Source of the DNA: Pseudarthrobacter sp. fls2-241-R2A-127
GTDB lineage: Bacteria; Actinomycetota; Actinomycetes; Actinomycetales; Micrococcaceae
Length of the DNA stretch: 64,000 nt
Assembly: GCF_030209355.1 (NCBI RefSeq)
Contig: NZ_JARVSF010000009.1
Coordinates: 248,001 to 312,000 of the forward strand
Direction: 5' to 3'
The notes beneath the pieces were generated by a model, which saw only the letters and a list, made by a program, of their open reading frames with translations, was not told the origin of the DNA and searched no databases. The translations under genes and the position numbers were made by a program. Below, piece after piece: positions 17,686 through 24,444 of the stretch (its first letter is position 1; each line of letters starts with the position of its first letter).

Positions 17686-19182
17686 ATGGAAAGCACCAGG
17701 CACCCCCGCCGGAGTTGGCCCAGCCGCATGGATAGGTACCTTCTTCAGCATGTTTCGGACCTTCCGGGCGGCAGCCACGACGCGTTCTTCCGGCGGCTTT
17801 CGGCCTCAGCAAATCAGGGCAAGCTCTGGATTGGAATCGCCGCCGTTATGGCGCTGTTCCCCGGCAAGACCCGGCGGGCCGCCGTACACGGGCTGATCGC
17901 CCAAGGCGTCGCCTCGGCCGCCACCAACCTGGTTTTCAAGACACTGCTTCCCCGGACCCGGCCGCAGCCGGAACACCTCCCGGTGTTCCGCTTCGTCCAC
18001 CCGCAGCCCCAGAGCTCCTCCATGCCGTCGGGCCACTCAGCATCCGCAGTCGCCTTCGCGGTGGGTGCCGGCCTGGTCCAGCCCGCCCTCGGGGCTGCCT
18101 TGGCGCCCGCGGCCCTCGGGGTGGCCTACTCGAGGGTCCACACTGGTGCGCACTGGCCCTCGGACGTGATCTTCGGTTCGGCAATCGGTGCAGGCGCCGC
18201 CCTGATGACCCGTCACTGGTGGCCGGTCCGGCCGCCCATCCCGCCCACGACCCGGACCTGGACCGAAGCGCCAGGGTTGCCCGATGGCGAGGGCCTCAGC
18301 ATCGTGGTCAACACGTTGGGTGGATCCTTCAAGGAGGAAACGGCCGCAGCCCTCCGAGAAGTATTCCCAAAGGCTCATATAAACACCGTTCAGCCCGACG
18401 ATGACCTGGTGCAGCAGATCAACGCAACCGCAGACGTCCCCGGAACACGCGCCCTGGGCGTGTGGGGCGGCGACGGAACCGTCGGTGCCGCGGCCGCATC
18501 CGCCGTCGGCCGTTCCCTTCCCCTGCTGGTGCTGCCCGGCGGAACCCTGAACCACTTTGCGCGGGACGCCGGGACCGGAAACCTCAAGGACGCCGTGGAG
18601 GCAGCAACCAAGGGGGAGGCTGCGCTGGCAGACATCGGCATAGTCACCGCTGAACGCGGCCTCGCCGGCAACCCCGAAGTGTCCGAACTGGTCATGCTCA
18701 ACACCTCCAGCTTGGGGCTGTATCCCAATCTGGTGCGCCGCCGGGAGCACCTGCAACCCGCCCTCGGAAAGCCGCTGGCCGGCGTTGTGGCCATGTTCCG
18801 CACTTTCGCAGCGGGAACCCCCATCACCCTGTCCGTGGATGGCGTCCGGCATAAGGTGTGGATCGCCTACCTGGGACGGGGCCGCTACTACCCCCGGGAC
18901 CACGCGCCGCTGATCCGGCCCGTCATGGATGACGGCGTACTGGACGTCAGGCTGATCACAGCCGACGAGTCCTTCGCCCGCCTGCGGCTGCTCTGGGCCG
19001 TCCTGACCGGCACCGTGGCAAGCTCCAGGATCACGCACCTGCGCGAGGCCTCGGCGGTCACCATCGATGCCGGCGGCGCGCCCATGGCCCTTGCCGTGGA
19101 CGGCGAAGCGCTGGCAGGAGTGCGCCGGGTGGCCTACACCGTGCGGCGCAAGGCGCTGACGTACTATTCCCCACGCCCCTGA
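17686..19182 (+). CDS. PAP2 phosphatase-diacylglycerol kinase fusion
   Basis: This 498-residue protein joins two opposing lipid activities. The N-terminal part (about 30-175) is a membrane PAP2-type phosphatase with all three motifs: K-TLLPRTRP, PSGH and SRVHTGAHWPSD. The C-terminal part (about 205-498) is a DAGK catalytic domain with GGDGTVGAAA and LPGGTLNHFARD. Such fusions are known in actinobacteria and may cycle between phosphatidic acid and diacylglycerol or act on undecaprenyl lipids. It stands alone between the MFS gene and the ABC operon. ATG 17686 is used; an internal start at MDRYLL is possible. Confidence 0.9.
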   Translation: MESTRHPRRSWPSRMDRYLLQHVSDLPGGSHDAFFRRLSASANQGKLWIGIAAVMALFPGKTRRAAVHGLIAQGVASAATNLVFKTLLPRTRPQPEHLPVFRFVHPQPQSSSMPSGHSASAVAFAVGAGLVQPALGAALAPAALGVAYSRVHTGAHWPSDVIFGSAIGAGAALMTRHWWPVRPPIPPTTRTWTEAPGLPDGEGLSIVVNTLGGSFKEETAAALREVFPKAHINTVQPDDDLVQQINATADVPGTRALGVWGGDGTVGAAAASAVGRSLPLLVLPGGTLNHFARDAGTGNLKDAVEAATKGEAALADIGIVTAERGLAGNPEVSELVMLNTSSLGLYPNLVRRREHLQPALGKPLAGVVAMFRTFAAGTPITLSVDGVRHKVWIAYLGRGRYYPRDHAPLIRPVMDDGVLDVRLITADESFARLRLLWAVLTGTVASSRITHLREASAVTIDAGGAPMALAVDGEALAGVRRVAYTVRRKALTYYSPRP

Positions 19183-19210
19183 GCTGGGACTGCGCTCTTC
19201 CGGCAACAAC

Positions 19211-19272
19211 CCTGATTCTCCCCTGAATCATCCCTGAGTACGGCAAAAAAGCGGCGATGCCCCCGTTAGCGT
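19211..19272 (+). promoter_or_regulatory. Phased CCTGA repeats and candidate -10 box
   Basis: CCTGA occurs at 19211-19215, 19222-19226 and 19233-19237, exactly 11 bases apart, so all three face the same side of the helix. Such spacing is typical of sites for OmpR/PhoB-family response regulators. The same stretch also contains the palindrome TGATTC-N6-GAATCA (19213-19230). A TAGCGT -10-like box lies at 19267-19272, about 60 bases before the ABC transporter start, with no good -35 element, as expected for an activated promoter. Confidence 0.45.
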
Positions 19273-19333
19273 AGGGAGTGAATTCCCACAGAACGCCATC
19301 CGCAGCCGCGCGCTGCCGTCAAAAGGAACATTC

Positions 19334-20257
19334 ATGATCGAGGCAAACGGGCTGACAAAGGTCTACGGGGCGAAAACCGCCGTAGCCGGCGTCAGCTTCA
19401 CCGTCAGGGCAGGGCAAGTGACTGGATTCCTGGGCCCGAACGGGGCAGGAAAGTCCACCACGATGCGCATGATCATGGGGCTGGACCGGCCGACGTCGGG
19501 ATCGGTCACAGTGAACGGCCTCCCGTACGTCAAGCACACGGCGCCGTTGCGCCAGGTGGGTGCCCTGCTGGACGCTAAAGCCGTCCACACCAGCCGCAGC
19601 GCCTACAACCACCTGCTCGCTATGGCAGCCACTCACGGCATTCCCAAAACCCGGGTGCACGAAGTGATCGAAATGACCGGGCTCGACGCCGTGGCGCGCA
19701 AGAAAGCAGGAGGCTTCTCACTGGGCATGGGCCAGCGGCTGGGAATCGCCGCGGCGTTGCTCGGCGACCCGCAGACCCTGATCCTCGACGAACCGGTCAA
19801 CGGACTGGACCCGGAAGGCGTGGTCTGGGTGCGGAACCTGGTCCGGCACCTCGCCGGGCAGGGCCGCACCGTGTTCCTTTCCAGCCACCTCATGAGTGAG
19901 ATGGCCCAGACCGCGGACCACCTCATCGTCATCGGCCGCGGACGGGTCATCGCCGATGCTCCCATCCGCGACATCATCACCGGCAAAGGCCAGGCCCGGG
20001 TCCGCGTCCGCACCGACCAGCCGGACCGGCTGCACCAGCTGCTTGCCGGCCGTGGTGCCTCCATCGAGGCCCCGGAACGGGAACTGCTGGAGGTCACCGG
20101 CCTGGATCCCAGGGCAATCGCTGCGGCGGCCCTGGAAAACCAGGTCATGGTCTACGAACTCACGCCCCTGACGGCCAGCCTCGAGGAAGCGTATATGGAA
20201 CTGACCAAGGACGACGTCGAATACCACTCCCTGCCCGCCGCGGAGGTAAGCAAATAA
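19334..20257 (+). CDS. ABC transporter ATP-binding protein (BcrA-like)
   Basis: The 307-residue ATPase has Walker A GPNGAGKST (about 35), Q-loop region, signature SLGMGQRLG (about 135; a variant of LSGGQ) and Walker B LILDEPVNGLDP. The C-terminal 90 residues are those of the DrrA/BcrA exporter class. It powers the permease encoded by the next gene, with which it overlaps by one base (TAATG). Export of a lipid, antibiotic or peptide is usual for this class, but the cargo is not readable. AAAAGGAACATTC precedes the ATG. Confidence 0.9.
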   Translation: MIEANGLTKVYGAKTAVAGVSFTVRAGQVTGFLGPNGAGKSTTMRMIMGLDRPTSGSVTVNGLPYVKHTAPLRQVGALLDAKAVHTSRSAYNHLLAMAATHGIPKTRVHEVIEMTGLDAVARKKAGGFSLGMGQRLGIAAALLGDPQTLILDEPVNGLDPEGVVWVRNLVRHLAGQGRTVFLSSHLMSEMAQTADHLIVIGRGRVIADAPIRDIITGKGQARVRVRTDQPDRLHQLLAGRGASIEAPERELLEVTGLDPRAIAAAALENQVMVYELTPLTASLEEAYMELTKDDVEYHSLPAAEVSK

Positions 20258-21150
20258 TGAGCGCCATGACCACAGAATCGACGGCTTCGCCCGAACCGGC
20301 ACCGTCCGCCGCGGGCCACAGCAGCGGCAGCCACGGCCGGTCCTTGCCTGGCCCCACCTTCATCCGGGTGCTCAACTCGGAGATCATCAAGTTCCGGAGC
20401 CTGCTCTCAACGTTGATCCTGCTCGCGGCCACGGCAGTTGTGGTGGTGGGCTTCGGTGCGCTGTCCGCCTGGGGCACCGGGCAGTTTGCCAACGCGGCCA
20501 GCCGGGACCCGCAGGCGGCCGTCCGGGCCGCTTCGCAGGGCGGCGACCTGGCCATCAGCGTGCCCACCTCCGGGATCGCTTTCGCCCAGCTGATCCTTGG
20601 CTCCCTGGGCGTGCTCCTGATGAGTTCGGAGTTCACCACCGGCATGGCGCGGTCCACGTTCGCGGCGGTGCCCAAGAGGCTGCCCGCATTCACCGCCAAA
20701 CTGGCGGTGGTCATGGTGGTGTCCTTCGCGGTCACGGCCATTTCCACCTGGGTGGCCGGACTCGTGGCTGTTCCCATCCTGGACAACTACGGACTGAAGC
20801 TGGACCTTGCCAGCTCCGAATCCGTGAAGCTGCTCCTGGTCAACAGCATCTACGTGGCAGCCGTAGCCGCGATCGGCATGGCCCTGGGTACGCTGCTCCG
20901 GAACTCGGCCGGCGGCATCATGAGCCTGGTGGGCATCTTCTTCGTGGCACCCATCGCTTTCCAGCTCATTCCCGGCGACTTCTTCAAGGAAGCCAGGAAA
21001 TACCTGCCGGGCAACACGGTTGAGCCGCTGACGGCTGCCCAGCACGTGCCGGATACCCTCGAAGCATGGCAGGCGGCCCTGGTCCTGGGCGCCTGGGTAG
21101 TGATCCCCCTCCTGGTCGCCGCCGTCCTGCTGAAGCGCCGGGACGTCTAG
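20257..21150 (+). CDS. ABC transporter permease (ABC-2 type)
   Basis: The 297-residue membrane protein has a Pro/Ser/Ala-rich cytoplasmic start (1-30), then six hydrophobic segments in the ABC-2 arrangement, with a larger loop between the first (about 50-70) and second (about 105-125). It forms the channel for the adjacent ATPase. The last segment ends with a short Lys/Arg tail. The gene is followed by a hairpin terminator, so the operon has two genes. Confidence 0.87.
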   Translation: MSAMTTESTASPEPAPSAAGHSSGSHGRSLPGPTFIRVLNSEIIKFRSLLSTLILLAATAVVVVGFGALSAWGTGQFANAASRDPQAAVRAASQGGDLAISVPTSGIAFAQLILGSLGVLLMSSEFTTGMARSTFAAVPKRLPAFTAKLAVVMVVSFAVTAISTWVAGLVAVPILDNYGLKLDLASSESVKLLLVNSIYVAAVAAIGMALGTLLRNSAGGIMSLVGIFFVAPIAFQLIPGDFFKEARKYLPGNTVEPLTAAQHVPDTLEAWQAALVLGAWVVIPLLVAAVLLKRRDV

Positions 21151-21163
21151 GGGGACCACCCGA

Positions 21164-21189
21164 CGCCGGCCGCCTGGCTGCGGCCGGCG
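21164..21189 (+). terminator. Hairpin terminator after ABC operon
   Basis: CGCCGGCCGC (21164-21173) pairs perfectly with GCGGCCGGCG (21180-21189) around a six-base loop, starting 14 bases after the permease stop. GTGGTTT follows, giving a weak U-tract. Confidence 0.75.
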
Positions 21190-21256
21190 CGTGGTTTCCG
21201 GCACATTACGAAAATGCCTGACAGGAAACATTATTTGCCTGTGGTGGTTTCTGCTT

Positions 21257-21421
21257 GGAGTGCCGTCCTGTTGGATGCAACCAGATCTGTTGGAGTGCAC
21301 AAAGCAAGGCGCATAATGGCGGACCTAGGGTGAAACGACGATGTGGTGCATCACACGGTCCCCCGTGATGCACCAAGGCACGTCGCCCAACCTCTGCTAT
21401 TTCCCAACAGGACGGCACTTC
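21257..21421 (+). promoter_or_regulatory. Structured leader that can bury the permease ribosome binding site
   Basis: GGAGTGCCGTCCTGTTGG (21257-21274) can pair over 18 bases (17 Watson-Crick, one G-U) with 21404-21421. The right arm contains the AGGA Shine-Dalgarno site and ends one base before the ATG at 21423. Inside lies a second stem, GGTGCATCAC (21345-21354) with GTGATGCACC (21365-21374), extended by CGACG/CGTCG. CTGTTGG occurs twice (21268 and 21287), so the right arm has two possible partners. A possible promoter (TTACGA-N17-CATTAT, 21206-21234) would include the left arm in the RNA; a second one (TTGGAG-N16-CATAAT, 21290-21317) would exclude it. The class of regulator is unknown. Confidence 0.55.
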
Positions 21422-21422
21422 C

Positions 21423-22829
21423 ATGCATGCTGACCAGCAACTCTCCAAGTCCCTGAAACCCAGGCACCTGTCCATGATCGCCATCGCCGGCGTCATTGGT
21501 GCAGGGCTCTTCGTCGGCTCCGGTGCCGCGATCCAGCAGGCCGGACCCGGCATCCTCGTCGCCTACGCAGCCGCCGGCCTGGTGGTCATCCTGGTGATGC
21601 GCATGCTGGGCGAGATGGCCGCGGCGAACCCCGAAACGGGTTCGTTCTCCACCTACGCAGACAAGGCGCTGGGCCGCTGGGCCGGGTTCAGCATCGGCTG
21701 GCTCTATGCCTGGTTCTGGATCATCGTCCTGGGCATCGAGGCCACTGCGGGCGCAGCCATCATGCACCGCTGGGTGCCGGGCATTGACCAGTGGGTTTGG
21801 GCGCTGGCCCTGATGGTGCTGCTGACGCTCACCAACCTCGGCTCCGTGAAGTCCTACGGCGAGTTCGAGTTCTGGTTCGCCTCCATCAAAGTGGCGGCAA
21901 TCGTCCTCTTCCTGATCTTCGGCGTCGCTGCCATCCTGGGCCTCATCCCCGGAGTCCCCGCCCCAGGCCTGAACAACCTGGTCAACAACGGCGGCTTCAT
22001 GCCCAACGGCCCCGGAGCAGTCCTGGCCGGCATCCTCGTAGTTGTCTTCTCCTTCTTTGGCGCCGAAATCGCCACCATTGCGGCAGGGGAATCCGAAAAC
22101 CCCGTGGACGCCGTCAAGAAGGCCGTGAAATCCACCGTATGGCGCATCCTGGTCTTCTACATCGGCTCCATCGCGATTGTGGTGACCCTGCTTCCGTGGA
22201 ACTCGGCGTCCGTGGCCAAGAGCCCCTACGTTGCGGTCATCGAACTGTTCGGCATCCCCGGCGCCGGCACCATCATGGACGTCGTGGTCCTGACCTCAGT
22301 CCTCTCCTGCCTGAACTCCGGCCTCTACACCGCAAGCCGCATGCTGTTCTCGCTGTCCACCCGCGGTGACGCGCCGCGCTCATGGACCCGCATCTCCCGC
22401 CGCGGAGTCCCCGCCGCCGCCGTTCTGGCCTCCACCGTGGTCGGCTTCGTCACGGTTGGCCTGAACTACATCGCCCCGGACACCGTGTTCCTCTTCCTGG
22501 TCAACACTTCCGGCGCCATCGCCCTCTTCGTCTGGCTGGTCATCTCCGTGTCCCAGTTGATCCTCCGCCGCCGGATGGGCGCTGCCGCACAGGACCTGCA
22601 GCTGAAGATGTGGCTCTTCCCCTACCTCACCTGGGCAGCCATCGTCAGCATCGTGGCCCTGCTCATCGGCATGGTGATCGTGGAATCAACCCGCGAATCA
22701 CTGCTGCTCTCCATCGCGTTGGCTGCGGTGGTGGTTGCTGTTGGCGTGCTCCGCTACCGTCGCAAGGACGCGGCCACGGCGGCTGGACCGGCCGTGGCAT
22801 CCGAGCCTGCCGCGGCACCAGTGGAGTAG
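21423..22829 (+). CDS. Amino acid permease (APC superfamily, AAT/GabP-like)
   Basis: The 468-residue protein has 12 membrane helices. The first contains the substrate-binding GVIGAGLFVGSG loop, and EMAAANPETGSFSTYADKALG follows the second helix, both diagnostic of the amino acid transporter family that includes GabP, CycA and LysP. SFFGAEIATIAAGES in helix 6 also fits. It would import an amino acid or GABA by proton symport; specificity cannot be assigned. The 5' leader is long and structured (see separate entry), which suggests control of translation. An M18 aminopeptidase remnant follows after 20 bases, so release and uptake of amino acids may have been linked. Confidence 0.9.
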   Translation: MHADQQLSKSLKPRHLSMIAIAGVIGAGLFVGSGAAIQQAGPGILVAYAAAGLVVILVMRMLGEMAAANPETGSFSTYADKALGRWAGFSIGWLYAWFWIIVLGIEATAGAAIMHRWVPGIDQWVWALALMVLLTLTNLGSVKSYGEFEFWFASIKVAAIVLFLIFGVAAILGLIPGVPAPGLNNLVNNGGFMPNGPGAVLAGILVVVFSFFGAEIATIAAGESENPVDAVKKAVKSTVWRILVFYIGSIAIVVTLLPWNSASVAKSPYVAVIELFGIPGAGTIMDVVVLTSVLSCLNSGLYTASRMLFSLSTRGDAPRSWTRISRRGVPAAAVLASTVVGFVTVGLNYIAPDTVFLFLVNTSGAIALFVWLVISVSQLILRRRMGAAAQDLQLKMWLFPYLTWAAIVSIVALLIGMVIVESTRESLLLSIALAAVVVAVGVLRYRRKDAATAAGPAVASEPAAAPVE

Positions 22830-22849
22830 CCCGCACTAGACTCGGGACC

Positions 22850-24149
22850 ATGTCTTTGACTTCCTCTGCCGCAGACCACATCCAGGACCTTGGCGCGTAC
22901 GTCAGCGCATCGCCGTCGAGCTTTCACGCCGCCCACGAAGGCGGCCGGCGGCTGGAGGAAGCGGGCTTCCTCCGCCTGGACGAGCTGCAGCCGTGGGAGG
23001 GCGGGCCCGGCTCCTTCTTCGTGATCCGCGACGGCGCACTGATCGCCTGGGTGGTCCCCGAAGGAGCCGGCCCTGCCACCGGATTCAACATCCTTGGCGC
23101 GCACACCGACTCGCCGTCCTTCAAACTCAAGCCGAAGCCCACCACCGGCGCCCACGGCTGGCTGCAGGCCGGGGTGGAGATCTACGGCGGCCCGCTGCTC
23201 AACTCCTGGCTGGACCGTGAGCTTCGGCTCGCCGGCCGGCTGGTGATGCTCGACGGCACCCAGCACCTGGCCGCCACCGGGCCGCTGCTCCGCTTCCCGC
23301 AACTGGCCATCCACCTGGACCGGGCCGTGAACGACGGACTCACGCTGGACAAGCAGCGCCACATGAACCCGGTGTGGGGCCTGGGCAACCCCACCGATTC
23401 GGACCTGCTGGGCGTCTTGGCCGCCTCCGTTGAGGGCGCTTCCGTTGATCCGGCCGGCATTGGCGGGTACGACGTCGTCATTGCGGACACGCAGGCACCT
23501 GCGGTTTTCGGGGGCAAGGGGGAGTTCTTCGCATCAGGGCGGCTGGACAACCTTTCAGCCACGCACGCCGGGCTGGCGGCCCTGACTGCGCATGCCGCGT
23601 CAGGCCCGGCCGGCGGGCCCATCGCAGTGCTCGCAGCGTTCGACCACGAGGAAATCGGCTCCAGCTCACGCTCCGGCGCGTGCGGGCCCATCCTCGAAGA
23701 TCCTGGTGCGCATCTCCGACGGGCTGGGCGCCACGGTGAGCCAGCGGCGGCAGGCCCTGGCGGCGTCGTTCTGCCTCTCTGCCGATGCAGGCCACGCCGT
23801 CCACCCCAACTACGCCGAACGGCACGACCCCGCCAACCACCCCGTGCTCAACGGGGGACCGCTCCTGAAGATCAACGCCAACCAGCGCTACGCCACAGAC
23901 GCGTTCGGTGCTGCCTTCTGGGCGAGGCTTTGTGGCGAAGCAGGCGTGCCCTACCAGGAATTCGTTTCCAACAATGTGGTGCCCTGCGGTTCCACCATCG
24001 GACCGCTCACGGCCACGCGCCTGGGCATCCGGACAGTGGACGTGGGCGTGCCGCTGCTCTCCATGCATTCCGCGCGGGAACTGTGCGGCGTGGAGGATCC
24101 CCTCCGCCTTGCCGCCGTCTCGGAGCTGTTCTTCCGCACCCCGGCCTAA
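22850..24149 (+). pseudogene. M18 family aminopeptidase, frameshifted
   Basis: The gene would encode a dinuclear-zinc aminopeptidase of about 433 residues. Codons from ATG 22850 read correctly through GAHTDSPSF (zinc histidine), DHEEIGSSSRSGA (catalytic glutamate) and GPILED, ending near 23701. The remaining family sequence (LVRISDGLGA, SADAGHAVHPNYAERHDP, NNVVPCGSTIGP, MHSARE with the last zinc ligand) continues in the +1 frame to TAA at 24149. Two missing bases after GAT at 23699-23701 would restore ED-V-LVRIS, the normal family spacing. All other motifs are intact, so this is either a recent inactivating deletion or a base-calling error. Confidence 0.85.
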
Positions 24150-24157
24150 GCCTGCAT

Positions 24158-24173
24158 TTTGTGGCACCACAAA
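24158..24173 (+). terminator. Short stem-loop after the aminopeptidase
   Basis: TTTGTG (24158-24163) pairs with CACAAA (24168-24173) around GCAC, eight bases after the stop codon. The stem is short and AT-rich, so terminator function is uncertain. The remaining 270 bases up to the next start contain no further gene and presumably the promoter of the glycosyltransferase; no clear boxes were found. Confidence 0.35.
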
Positions 24174-24444
24174 GGTTCGTGCGGGTACCCACATAGGTAG
24201 CGTCCCGGGCTCCGGCTAAGGGGTGCCCCCGGCCTACGGTGGGGAAACACGGATGCCCCTGGGTATCCGGCCCACGGTTCCGGGCCGGACACCAGGCCCC
24301 TCACAGTCCTGCCAACCGGTGGCATCCGTCGACAACTGACAGATGCGACAGGTGCCGTGCCGGGTGACCGGTGCGTGGCTGAAACGGGGAGTGCAGACCC
24401 CTTCTTCGGCCGACGTGCTCCTGCGCTGTGAGCATGGAGCCGGA

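Noticed and set aside
21335-21386. Known guanidine (ykkC) or mini-ykkC riboswitch upstream of the permease
   Set aside because: The loop contains ACGG by chance, but the required paired ACGR tetraloops and the ykkC core are absent.
21257-21421. Miniature transposable element (terminal inverted repeats around 129 bases)
   Set aside because: No target-site duplication flanks the arms, no second copy was seen in the window, and the right arm includes the functional RBS.
22382-22849. In-frame 5' extension of the aminopeptidase frame into the permease gene
   Set aside because: The sequence is an Arg/Pro-rich shadow of the permease; the family start is ATG 22850.
24174-24444. c-di-AMP (ydaO) or other known riboswitch before the three-domain glycosyltransferase
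   Set aside because: Several short GC stems are present, but none of the conserved ydaO core segments could be found.
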